Shown: positions 17,795-25,648 of the stretch, piece after piece
How the letters are laid out: the number at the start of each line of letters is the position of its first letter
Numbering within the stretch: position 1 is the first letter of the stretch
From: Brachybacterium massiliense
GTDB lineage: Bacteria; Actinomycetota; Actinomycetes; Actinomycetales; Dermabacteraceae
Assembly: GCF_900184245.1 (NCBI RefSeq)
Contig: NZ_FXXB01000008.1
Location: forward strand, 558,001-622,000
Direction: 5' to 3'
Length of the DNA stretch: 64,000 nt
The notes under the pieces: model-generated
Told to the model about the DNA's origin: nothing
The model's database searches: none
What the model saw: only the letters and a program-made list of their open reading frames with translations
Translations under genes and position numbers: made by a program

Positions 17795-20356
17795 ATGCCG
17801 ATCCTTGCGCCGTTCCTGCCTGAGAGCACTCCTGACGCCGGACAGGACGCGATCGTCGACGGATTCGTCGCCGCCCAGGAGACCGTGGGCCGCACCCTCT
17901 ACCCGCACCAGGAGGAGGCGCTGCTGGCGATCGCCGCCGGTGACCACGTCATCGCCGCCACGCCCACCGGCTCCGGCAAGACCACGATCGCCTACTCCGC
18001 GCTCTTCGCGGCGATGGCCCGGGGCGAGCGCTCGTACTACACCGCACCGATCAAGGCACTGGTGAGCGAGAAGTTCTTCGACCTGGTCGCCCAGTTCGGG
18101 GCCGAGAACGTGGGCATGATGACCGGTGACTCCGCGGTCAACCACGATGCCCCGATCATCGTGTGCACCGCGGAGATCTTCGCCAACCACGCACTGCGCG
18201 ACGGTCCCGGCAGCGATGTGGGCCTGGCGGTGATGGATGAGTTCCACTACTACGGCGACCCGCAGCGCGGCTGGGCCTGGCAGGTGCCTCTGGTGGAGCT
18301 GCCGCGCTGCCAGTTCGTGCTGATGAGCGCGACGCTCGGCGATGTGACGCGCTTCGTCGAGGATCTCACCGAGCGCACCGAGCGCGAGACCACCGTGATC
18401 GACGACGCCCCGCGCCCCGTGCCGCTGGACTTCCGCTGGTCGCTCGAGCCCTTGCCCGAGACGATCGAGACGATCCTCACCGACCGCGACGCGCCCGTCT
18501 ACATCGTGCACTTCACCCAGAAGGACGCCCTCGAGCAGGCGCAGGCGCTGCAGGGACAGAAGATCCTCACCGGCGAGGAGAAGGAGCAGATCCGCGAGAT
18601 CATCGGCGACTTCCGCTTCTCCAAGGGGTTCGGGCAGATCCTCTCCCGCCTGGTGCGCGAGGGGATCGGCGTGCACCACGCGGGGATGCTCCCGAAGTAC
18701 CGCCGCCTGGTCGAGAAGCTCGCGCAGTCCGGACTGCTGAAGATCATCTGCGGCACCGACACCCTCGGGGTGGGGATCAACGTGCCGATCCGCACCGTGC
18801 TGCTGACGGGGCTGGCGAAGTTCGACGGCAAGCGGATGCGCCTGCTGAACGCGCGCGAGTTCCATCAGATCGCCGGCCGGGCCGGCCGCGCCGGCTACGA
18901 CACCATCGGGCACGTGGTGGTGCAGGCGCCGAGCTGGACCATCGAGTTCGAGAAGGAACGGGCGAAGCTACGGGCCCGCGAGGAGGCGGGGAAGACCCCC
19001 AACAGCGCCAAGAAGCGCAAGAAGGAGCCCAAGCCCCGTATCCCCGAGGGCGCGATCAGCTGGTCCGAGGCGAACCTGACCAAGCTCGTCGAGAACGCGC
19101 CCGAGCCGCTGCGCCCGCACATGAAGATCACGGCCTCGATGGTGCTCGCGCTGATCGCGCGCCCCGGGGACGCGATCGCCTCCGGCCGCCACCTGATCAT
19201 GACCAGCCACCAGACCACGGCGCAGAAGCTGAAGCTGGTCAAGGACGCCCTGGAGATCTTCCGCGGGCTGAGGGACTCCGAGATCATCGAGGTGCTCGAG
19301 GCGCCGGATCACCTGGGGCGGCGCTTCGCCCTGGTCGAGGACCTCCAGCTGGACTTCACGATGAACCAGCCGCTGGCGCCCTTTGCGATCGCGATGATCG
19401 ACTCGCTCGACGAGGAGTCTCCGACGCTCACCCTCGACACCGTCTCGATCATCGAGGCGGTGCTGGAGGATCCGCGGCAGATCCTGCTCGCCCAGCAGAG
19501 CTCCGCCAAGGGCGAGCTGCTGGCCGAGCTCAAGGCCGACGGGGTCGAGTACACCGAGCGCATGGCACTGCTCGACGAGGTGACCTGGCCGAAGCCCCTG
19601 CAGGAGGACCTCGAGGCCGCGCTCGAGATCTACGCGCGCTCGCGCCCCTGGGTGCGCACCGACGACCTCTCCCCCAAGTCGGTGGTGCGCGAGATCTACG
19701 AGACCGGACAGACCTTCAGCGAATTCGTGCAGCGCTATGGGCTGCAGCGCTCCGAGGGGATCGTGCTGCGATATCTCTCCGACGCGTACCAGGCGCTGCG
19801 CCGCACCATCCCGCAGGATCTGCGCACCGAGGACCTCGAGGACCTCATCGAGTGGCTCGGTGTGCTGGTGCGCGGCATCGACTCCTCGCTGCTGGACGAG
19901 TGGGAGGCGCTCACCCACCCCGAGGACACCGACCCCGACGGCGCCTCGGAGATCCGTCCCACGACGCCCCGCGGCCTCTCCGCACAGACGAAGGTGCTTC
20001 GCACCATGGTGCGCGCGGCGATGTGGCAGCGGATCGAGCATTTCGCCTTCGAGAGGGAGTCGCGCCTGGCCGAGCTCGACGGCGGCTCCGGCTGGGACCG
20101 GCCGCGCTGGGCGAGCGCGATGGACGAGTACTACGACGCCTACGACGACGTCGGCATCGACGGCGCGGCCCGCTCTCCGCAGCTGCTGCAGATCACCGAG
20201 GAGTCGAAGCTCTGGCGGATCCGACAGGTCATCTCCGACCCCGAGGGCAACCACGACTGGGCGATCGAGGCGGAGCTCGATCTGGAGGCGACCGACGAGG
20301 CGGGCGAGCCGGTGCTCGCCATCACCCACGTGGGCGATCCCACGAGCCGCCCCTGA
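17795..20356 (+). CDS. DEAD/DEAH-box helicase with DUF3516 C-terminal region
   Basis: 853 aa superfamily 2 helicase. Walker A ATPTGSGKTT (residues 55-64), motif II DEFH (148-151), motif III LMSATLG, and motif VI QIAGRAGRAGYD are visible; a basic linker SAKKRKKEPKPR follows near 410. The C-terminal half has the DUF3516-type region seen in actinobacterial Ski2/Mtr4-like helicases, suggesting RNA unwinding or decay; not proven. ATG at 17795 follows CAGACT by six bases (leaderless type). Confidence 0.88.
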   Translation: MPILAPFLPESTPDAGQDAIVDGFVAAQETVGRTLYPHQEEALLAIAAGDHVIAATPTGSGKTTIAYSALFAAMARGERSYYTAPIKALVSEKFFDLVAQFGAENVGMMTGDSAVNHDAPIIVCTAEIFANHALRDGPGSDVGLAVMDEFHYYGDPQRGWAWQVPLVELPRCQFVLMSATLGDVTRFVEDLTERTERETTVIDDAPRPVPLDFRWSLEPLPETIETILTDRDAPVYIVHFTQKDALEQAQALQGQKILTGEEKEQIREIIGDFRFSKGFGQILSRLVREGIGVHHAGMLPKYRRLVEKLAQSGLLKIICGTDTLGVGINVPIRTVLLTGLAKFDGKRMRLLNAREFHQIAGRAGRAGYDTIGHVVVQAPSWTIEFEKERAKLRAREEAGKTPNSAKKRKKEPKPRIPEGAISWSEANLTKLVENAPEPLRPHMKITASMVLALIARPGDAIASGRHLIMTSHQTTAQKLKLVKDALEIFRGLRDSEIIEVLEAPDHLGRRFALVEDLQLDFTMNQPLAPFAIAMIDSLDEESPTLTLDTVSIIEAVLEDPRQILLAQQSSAKGELLAELKADGVEYTERMALLDEVTWPKPLQEDLEAALEIYARSRPWVRTDDLSPKSVVREIYETGQTFSEFVQRYGLQRSEGIVLRYLSDAYQALRRTIPQDLRTEDLEDLIEWLGVLVRGIDSSLLDEWEALTHPEDTDPDGASEIRPTTPRGLSAQTKVLRTMVRAAMWQRIEHFAFERESRLAELDGGSGWDRPRWASAMDEYYDAYDDVGIDGAARSPQLLQITEESKLWRIRQVISDPEGNHDWAIEAELDLEATDEAGEPVLAITHVGDPTSRP

Positions 20357-20375
20357 GCGCACCCCGGACGACGAC

Positions 20376-20407
20376 GGAGGCCGGTGCCCATGCGGGCATC
20401 GGCCTCC
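20376..20407. terminator. Bidirectional terminator hairpin
   Basis: GGAGGCCGGTGCCC-ATGC-GGGCATCGGCCTCC: a 14-bp stem with one G-T pair, 19 nt after the helicase stop and 30 nt past the end of the repeat-peptide gene on the other strand. Confidence 0.7.
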
Positions 20408-20437
20408 GGTCTCGGCGTCTTCAGCGCTGCCGGCTAC

Positions 20438-20668
20438 TCACCAGGGGTTGACCTCGACAGCGTTCGGAGTGGCGTGGCCCCAGGGATTGACCTCGACCGC
20501 CGAGGACGAGACCTTCTTCCACGGATTGACCTCGACGGCGGCGGCCGCGCCGGCACCGGCGAACAGCAGGCCGGTCGCGAGGGCCGCGCCTGCGGCCGCT
20601 CGCGGGAGTCGTGACAGCCAACGGCGTGCAGGGGGCGTCGTGTTCGCCCCGTCGATCTGGGAACTCAT
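20438..20668 (-). CDS. Small secreted peptide with three AVEVNPW repeats
   Basis: 76 aa; I do not recognise a family. Residues 1-44 are a Sec signal peptide: basic RRWLSRLPR, hydrophobic AAAGAALATGLLFAGAGAAAA. The mature tail of about 32 residues is three copies of (A)VEVNPW at an exact 13-residue (39-nt) period, the last ending at the stop codon; spacers KKVSSS and GHATPN differ. The DNA of the copies differs at synonymous sites (AAC/AAT, CCC/CCG), so the peptide sequence is conserved. GAGAGGAC lies before the ATG. The next gene upstream on the strand is a secreted protease. A role as a cell-surface, signalling or processed peptide is speculation. Confidence 0.75.
   Translation of the reverse strand: MSSQIDGANTTPPARRWLSRLPRAAAGAALATGLLFAGAGAAAAVEVNPWKKVSSSAVEVNPWGHATPNAVEVNPW
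20441..20536 (-). repeat. Three in-frame copies of an 18-nt VEVNPW unit, 39-nt period
   Basis: Units at 20519-20536, 20480-20497 and 20441-20458. Confidence 0.9.
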
Positions 20669-20769
20669 CAGTGCTGTCCTCTCGGGATGGGCGGCGTGGG
20701 GGGAAGTCCGCTGAGCACACCATACCTGGCGTGATGACGATCACAAACAGTCGTCTCATGGCACCAGGA

Positions 20770-20800
20770 GGCGCCGGCCCGCGGCTGCGGGGCCGGCGCC
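20770..20800 (-). terminator. Terminator after the serine protease
   Basis: Perfect 11-bp stem GGCGCCGGCCC/GGGCCGGCGCC, 24 nt past the protease stop; separates it from the repeat-peptide gene, which therefore probably has its own promoter in 20669-20769. Confidence 0.6.
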
Positions 20801-20824
20801 CGGGAAGGTGCGGGGGCGGGGCGC

Positions 20825-21859
20825 TCAGGCCGCGGCCGCCTCCTGGTAGACCTGCTGGGCCACGTCGCCCAGGTACGGGCCGTACATGACGTTCGGCTGC
20901 AGGGTGTAGCCGAAGCTGTTCACCGAGATCTGCATGCCGTCGGGGCCGTCACCGGCGAACCAGGGGCCGCCGGAGGAGCCGCCGGTCATGTCGCAGTCGA
21001 TGGCCTGGTCGTCGGTGCCGCCGATGGTGTCGTCGGCGCCGAAGTCCTGGCATTGCTCGAGGGATTCGCCGTCGAAGGGCGCGGCCGCCGGGTAGCCGTA
21101 GGAGGTGTAGAGCTGTCCGCGCTCGGTGTTGAACTCGATGCCCGAGGCGCCCACGGCCTCCGCGAGGGTGCCGGTGCCGGAATCGGGCTGGACCACGGCG
21201 AAGGCGATGTCGTAGTTCATGTCCTCCTGGCCCACCCACTGCTGCGGGGCGTAGAGCTGGGTCGCGCTCCACAGGCCGTGCGGGGTCTGGCCGTTGTCGT
21301 AGCCGGGGGCGAACACCCAGTTGCTGGCCCAGGTGCCGGCCTCGCTGGTGCAGTGGCCCGCGGTGGAGACGGTCGAGCCGTTGTCCGCGGCGACGGAGTT
21401 GCCGGAGCAGACGTAGTCGTTGCCGCCGACGGTGAAGAAGACCTTGCCGATGTGGGCGGTGCCGGTCGCCGCCGCCGCGGCATCCTGCGCACCGCCCTGG
21501 TCCTGCGTCTCGGCCTGCCGTTCGCCCTGCGCATCGGCGGCGGGGGCGATGCTCGGCACCTGCACGGTGCGCGAGGACTCGACCTGACCGTCGGGGGCCT
21601 GGCCCTCCTCGATCAGCTCCTCGGCGGGAGCGGCGGACTCCATCCGCTCCGGGGTCCAGTAGTCCGCGGCGTCGGTCTGTGCGGACTGCGAGAACGTCGT
21701 GCTCTCGAGCTGGTCGTCGCCGGGCTCGGCCGAGGCGAGCCCGGCGACGCCGAGGGCGAGGGCGGCGGCGAACAGAGCGCCGCCCGCGAGGCGTGCGCCG
21801 CGCGCGAGGAGGTGCGCCGGTGCCGCGCAGGGGTCGTGGGGTTCCTGATCGTGAGTCAC
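20825..21859 (-). CDS. Secreted trypsin-like (V8/glutamyl endopeptidase-type) serine protease
   Basis: 344 aa. Signal peptide with hydrophobic core to about residue 43 (cleavage near ASA-E). An acidic propeptide-like stretch (45-130) precedes a chymotrypsin-fold domain with catalytic triad H169 (STAGHCT), D217 (NYDIAF) and S296 (GGSSGGPW), and cysteines 151, 170, 270 and 289 that can pair. Extracellular endopeptidase; specificity not deducible. GTG start at 21859 with GGAAGGA ten bases upstream. A perfect palindrome lies about 90 bp upstream. Confidence 0.88.
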   Translation of the reverse strand: MTHDQEPHDPCAAPAHLLARGARLAGGALFAAALALGVAGLASAEPGDDQLESTTFSQSAQTDAADYWTPERMESAAPAEELIEEGQAPDGQVESSRTVQVPSIAPAADAQGERQAETQDQGGAQDAAAAATGTAHIGKVFFTVGGNDYVCSGNSVAADNGSTVSTAGHCTSEAGTWASNWVFAPGYDNGQTPHGLWSATQLYAPQQWVGQEDMNYDIAFAVVQPDSGTGTLAEAVGASGIEFNTERGQLYTSYGYPAAAPFDGESLEQCQDFGADDTIGGTDDQAIDCDMTGGSSGGPWFAGDGPDGMQISVNSFGYTLQPNVMYGPYLGDVAQQVYQEAAAA

Positions 21860-21947
21860 CGTGGGGGTCCTTCCGGGGTGGGGTCATTGGCCGCGGACCA
21901 CACGCTACGAGCAGTGAGGCATCTCACGACATGGGTCGAAGGTGCCA

Positions 21948-21965
21948 GGTGACCGCCCGGTCACC
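21948..21965. promoter_or_regulatory. Palindrome upstream of the protease
   Basis: GGTGACC-GCCC-GGTCACC, perfect 7-bp arms, 89 bp before the protease start. Operator-like, possibly for a dimeric regulator; the regulator is not identified. Confidence 0.4.
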
Positions 21966-21990
21966 GGGTGGCGGGACGTTCGGACGATGC

Positions 21991-22035
21991 ACAGCGCCCG
22001 CCCCGGAGACGCTCAGGTCTCGGGACGGGCGCTGT
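21991..22035 (-). terminator. Large hairpin after the nar operon
   Basis: Outer stem ACAGCGCCCG/CGGGCGCTGT with an inner GAGAC/GTCTC stem, 120 nt past the DUF6457 stop. The rest of the 298-bp gap 21860-22157 shows only this and the protease palindrome. Confidence 0.5.
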
Positions 22036-22157
22036 CCTCACAGGTGCGGGGCGGTTCTGGACTGTCGTCGGCCCGCCGCCGCGCGATGCGCGCGGTACGA
22101 CCGGACCACGCAGGAATCGCGACGAAAGTACCTGCCGCTCCCCCGCGCGTCGGAGGC

Positions 22158-22433
22158 TCAGGCCGCCGACGCCCGCTCGCGGGTGACATCCTCGACCGCG
22201 GCGCAGGCCTCTTCGAGGCTCGCACCGCGCGCCACCGCCGCGCCCACCAGGAAGGCGGAGATCGGCGCCATCGAGCGCTGCACGCCCTCGGCGACCACCC
22301 CGGTCATCTGGTGGACCCGGTCCACGTCCAGAGCCACGGCGTCCACCTCGAGCTGCCGCGCCACACGGTCCAGCCAGGGCCGCAGGGTCGTCTCCCAGTC
22401 CTCCTGGAGGGTGACAGGGGGTCTCGAGGCCAT
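22158..22433 (-). CDS. DUF6457 small protein, last gene of nar operon
   Basis: 91 aa, helical, no signal peptide. LRPWLDRVARQLEVDAVALDVDRVHQMTGVVAEGVQRSMAPISAFLVGAAVARG matches the short actinobacterial DUF6457 family, members of which are often found near molybdenum-cofactor genes. Its ATG shares a base with the narI stop (TGATGG), so it is translated with the nitrate reductase. A role in cofactor delivery to NarG is an inference from context. Confidence 0.65.
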   Translation of the reverse strand: MASRPPVTLQEDWETTLRPWLDRVARQLEVDAVALDVDRVHQMTGVVAEGVQRSMAPISAFLVGAAVARGASLEEACAAVEDVTRERASAA

Positions 22434-23164
22434 CAGAACTTCACCTTCTCCCAGCCGCGGCGCTCGGCCTCCTTGCGGGGGTCCTTGCTGCGGTAGACGA
22501 TGTAGGGCCGGGTGAGGTAACCCACCGGCGCCGCGAAGACGTGCACCAGACGCGTGAACGGCCAGATGCCGAACAGCGCGACCGCGCTGAGCACGTGCAG
22601 CTGGAAGAAGATCGGCGCCTGCGCCATCAGCTCGGGGACCGGCTGGAAGGTCCAGAAGCTGCGGAACCAGATCGAGACGCCGTCGCGGTAGTCGTAGGTG
22701 CCGAAGGTCGTGTGCACCACGGTCGCCAGCACGCCGCAGATGATCGTCATCGCCAGCAGCAGGTACATCAGCTTGTCACCCGCGGTCGTGGCGCCGAAGA
22801 CGCGCTGGTTGGTGCGTCGGCGGTAGATCAGGATCAGCAGCCCGCCCACGCACGCCACCGCGGCGGCGAGCCCGATCGTGACGGCCATCAGGTGGTAGAC
22901 GTGGTCGCTGATCCCGATCGCCCGCGTCCAGGGCTTGGGGATCCCCAGGCCCACGACGTGGCCGAAGAAGATCCCGATGATCCCGAAGTGGAACATCGGC
23001 GAGCCGATCGCGAGCAGCTTGGACTCGTAGATCTGGCTCGAGCGGGTGGTCCAGCCGAAGCGGTCGGCCTTGAACCGCCAGATGTGCCCGAGCACGAACA
23101 CGGCGAGCACCATGTAGGGGAACACCACCCACAGCATCAGCTGGAGCGTGGTCACGTCGTTCAT
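22433..23164 (-). CDS. narI: Respiratory nitrate reductase gamma subunit (cytochrome b)
   Basis: 243 aa membrane subunit that takes electrons from quinol and passes them by two b-type haems to NarH. Five hydrophobic segments are visible (e.g. LMLWVVFPYMVLAVFVLGHIW; FGIIGIFFGHVVGLG; VTIGLAAAVACVGGLLILIY). Candidate haem-ligand histidines lie in the FHFGIIGIFFGH and IFFQLHVLSA segments. ATG at 23164 is embedded in the narJ stop (ATGA). Confidence 0.95.
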   Translation of the reverse strand: MNDVTTLQLMLWVVFPYMVLAVFVLGHIWRFKADRFGWTTRSSQIYESKLLAIGSPMFHFGIIGIFFGHVVGLGIPKPWTRAIGISDHVYHLMAVTIGLAAAVACVGGLLILIYRRRTNQRVFGATTAGDKLMYLLLAMTIICGVLATVVHTTFGTYDYRDGVSIWFRSFWTFQPVPELMAQAPIFFQLHVLSAVALFGIWPFTRLVHVFAAPVGYLTRPYIVYRSKDPRKEAERRGWEKVKF

Positions 23165-23985
23165 GAGGGCCGTCCTCTCAACAGGTCCACCGGGACTGGT
23201 CCGGGCGCCGCGGCGCCGGAGCCGCATCCGCTCGAGGCGAAGGTCTGCCCTGCGAGGTCCCCGGCGTCGCCGTCGAGCCCGTAGCCGTCCAGGCCCACGG
23301 TCTCCTCCTCGGGACCCTCCTCGGCGAGCCGCAGCACCGCATCGCGGTCATCGGCGTCCAGAGGAGGCAGGGTCGAGCACAGCGCCACCAGAGCCCCGTG
23401 CCAGGGAGAGGAGATGTCCGCCAGGTGCAGGCGCAGCAGCTCCACACCCGGACGGTTCGAGCGCAGGATCTTCGCGCAACGCTCGGCATCGTGCGCGGCG
23501 CCGAACTCGAGGACCACCGGCAGGTGGTCCGGCAGCTCGTCGCTGCCGATCTCGAGGCCGGCCGCGCGGAAGTCCTGCTTGATCCGCAGCAGCGCCATGC
23601 CGCGCCGACGGGTGTCGCCATGGCTGAAGTAGGTCAGGTGCAGGCACCCGCGCCGACGCGTGTCGAAGGTGTCGACGTACTCCTCCTGCACCGAGACCGC
23701 GTCGCGCTCGAGCAGATCATCGACCGTGCGCAGCAGCGCCGAGCGAGCCGGCTCGGGCAGCTCACCGGCGAGCTCGCGCACCGCGGGGTAGCGCGAGACG
23801 GTCTCCTGATCCGGGTAGGTCAGCAGCCAGGACACCGCGATCCAGGTGATCCGCATCTGCTCGGTGCTCATACCGGAGGCGTGCAGCAGGTCGCGGGGCG
23901 AGCGCGCCGGAGAGCGCGTGAGCGTCGCGGTGCTCGTCCCCGCCCCCTCGGAGCGGCGACCGAGCAGTCGTGCCAGGGCTCCCAT
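23161..23985 (-). CDS. narJ: Nitrate reductase assembly chaperone (delta)
   Basis: 274 aa. NarJ binds apo-NarG and assists molybdenum cofactor and Fe-S insertion before membrane docking; it is not part of the final enzyme. WIAVSWLLTYPDQE, EEYVDTFDTRRRGCLHLTYFSHGDTRRRGMALL and DHLPVVLEFGA are family signatures. The ATG shares a base with the narH stop and is preceded by GGGGAGC. The first 38 residues are a basic extension, and a Met at position 39 could be the real start. Confidence 0.92.
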   Translation of the reverse strand: MGALARLLGRRSEGAGTSTATLTRSPARSPRDLLHASGMSTEQMRITWIAVSWLLTYPDQETVSRYPAVRELAGELPEPARSALLRTVDDLLERDAVSVQEEYVDTFDTRRRGCLHLTYFSHGDTRRRGMALLRIKQDFRAAGLEIGSDELPDHLPVVLEFGAAHDAERCAKILRSNRPGVELLRLHLADISSPWHGALVALCSTLPPLDADDRDAVLRLAEEGPEEETVGLDGYGLDGDAGDLAGQTFASSGCGSGAAAPGPVPVDLLRGRPS

Positions 23986-25619
23986 CAGGCGCTCCCCGTG
24001 GCCGGGGTCGGGAACAGCCCGTCGGGCCGTCCGTTGCCGTCCCAGTTCAGCAGGTTGATGCGCACGCCCTCGGGACGCTCCGGGCCGTTCTGCTGCCGCT
24101 TGGTCGCGAAGCCGGGGCCGGACATGCCCAGCGACTCCTCGGGCAGGGACATCCCCATGCCCGGACCGCCGGGAGCGTTCAGCGGGCAGTCGGTGCCGGT
24201 GGACTCCAGATCGTGCGCGGACTCGTGATGTCCGACGGGGATCACGTAGCGGTCCTCGTACTTGGCGATCGCCAGCAGGCGGTACATGTCCTGCATCGTC
24301 TCGCCGTCCATCCCGACGGCGTTGGCGATGCCCTCGCGGGGCTCGTTGCCGAGGTTGATGTCGCGCATGTAGGAGCGCATCGCCGCCATCCGGTACAGCA
24401 CCCGCTCGACCGTGGGGACGTCCCCCGCGGTGAAGAGGTTCGCGAGGTACTCGACCGGGATGCGCAGGGCATCGATCGCGGCGAACAGGTTCTCGGCGTC
24501 CTCGGCGTCGTACCCGGTGTCGCGGACCACGTCCACCACCGGGGACAGCGGCGGGATATACCAGACCATCGGCATGGTGCGGTACTCGGGGTGCAGCGGG
24601 AGCGCGACCTCGTAGTCCTTGATCAGCTTGTAGGTCGGGGAGTTCTGCGCGGCGAGGATCCAGTCGTGGTGGATGCCGGCCTTGCGCGCCTCGGCGATGA
24701 CCTCGGGATCATGGGGGTCGAGGATGATGTCCCGCTGGGCCTCGTACAGGCCCTTCTCGTCCTTGGTGGAGGCGGCCTCGGTGACGCGGTCGGCGTCGTA
24801 GAGCACCAGGCCGATGTAGCGCAGGCGCCCCACGCATGTCTCCGCACAGACCGTCGGCTCGCCCTGCTCGAGGCGGGGGTAGCAGAAGGTGCACTTCTCG
24901 GCCTTGCCGGTCTGGTGGTTGAAGTAGATCTTCTTGTACGGGCAGCCGGTGATGCACATGCGCCAGCCGCGGCAGCCGTCCTGGTCCACCAGCACGATGC
25001 CGTCCTCCTCGCGCTTGTAGATCGCGCCGGAGGGGCAGGAGGCCACGCAGGTGGGGTTCAGGCAGTGCTCGCAGATGCGCGGCAGGTAGAACATGAAGGT
25101 CTGATCGAACTCGAACTGGACCTTGTCCTCGATGCCCTTGAGCATCGGGTCCTTGTCCTTGTGCAGGTAGGTGCCGCCGAGGTCGTCGTCCCAGTTGCCC
25201 GACCACTCGATCTGTACGCGCTCACCGGTGATCAGCGACTTCGGCGGTGCGGTGGGGATGTTCTCCTGCTGCGCGGGGGCGTTGAGCAGGTTGTCGTACT
25301 CGTAGGTCCACGGCTCGTAGTAGTCCTCGATGCCGGGGAGCTTGGGGTTGGAGAACAGCTGCATCAGCTTGGTGATGCGGCCGCCGGCCTTGAGCTTGAG
25401 GCGCCCGTTCTTGCCGAGCTCCCACCCACCCTTCCACTTCTCCTGGTCCTCGTAGCCGCGGGGGTATCCCTGGCCGGGCCTGGTCTCGACGTTGTTGAAC
25501 CAGATGTACTCCGTCCCGGAGCGGTTGGTCCACGCCTGCTTGCAGGTCACCGAGCAGGTGTGGCAGCCGATGCACTTGTCGAGGTTCATCACCATCGACA
25601 TCTGGGCCATGACGCGCAT
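23985..25619 (-). CDS. narH: Respiratory nitrate reductase beta subunit
   Basis: 544 aa iron-sulfur subunit carrying three [4Fe-4S] and one [3Fe-4S] cluster between NarI and NarG. Cysteine groups: CIGCHTCSVTCK (from residue 16), CEHCLNPTCVASCP, CRGWRMCITGCP (Trp in place of the fourth Cys, diagnostic of the 3Fe site) and CTFCYPRLEQGEPTVCAETC. AAGGAGGAAC precedes the ATG. Confidence 0.97.
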   Translation of the reverse strand: MRVMAQMSMVMNLDKCIGCHTCSVTCKQAWTNRSGTEYIWFNNVETRPGQGYPRGYEDQEKWKGGWELGKNGRLKLKAGGRITKLMQLFSNPKLPGIEDYYEPWTYEYDNLLNAPAQQENIPTAPPKSLITGERVQIEWSGNWDDDLGGTYLHKDKDPMLKGIEDKVQFEFDQTFMFYLPRICEHCLNPTCVASCPSGAIYKREEDGIVLVDQDGCRGWRMCITGCPYKKIYFNHQTGKAEKCTFCYPRLEQGEPTVCAETCVGRLRYIGLVLYDADRVTEAASTKDEKGLYEAQRDIILDPHDPEVIAEARKAGIHHDWILAAQNSPTYKLIKDYEVALPLHPEYRTMPMVWYIPPLSPVVDVVRDTGYDAEDAENLFAAIDALRIPVEYLANLFTAGDVPTVERVLYRMAAMRSYMRDINLGNEPREGIANAVGMDGETMQDMYRLLAIAKYEDRYVIPVGHHESAHDLESTGTDCPLNAPGGPGMGMSLPEESLGMSGPGFATKRQQNGPERPEGVRINLLNWDGNGRPDGLFPTPATGSA

Positions 25620-25648
25620 GTCGTTCCTCCTTGTTCTCGCTCGCGGGA

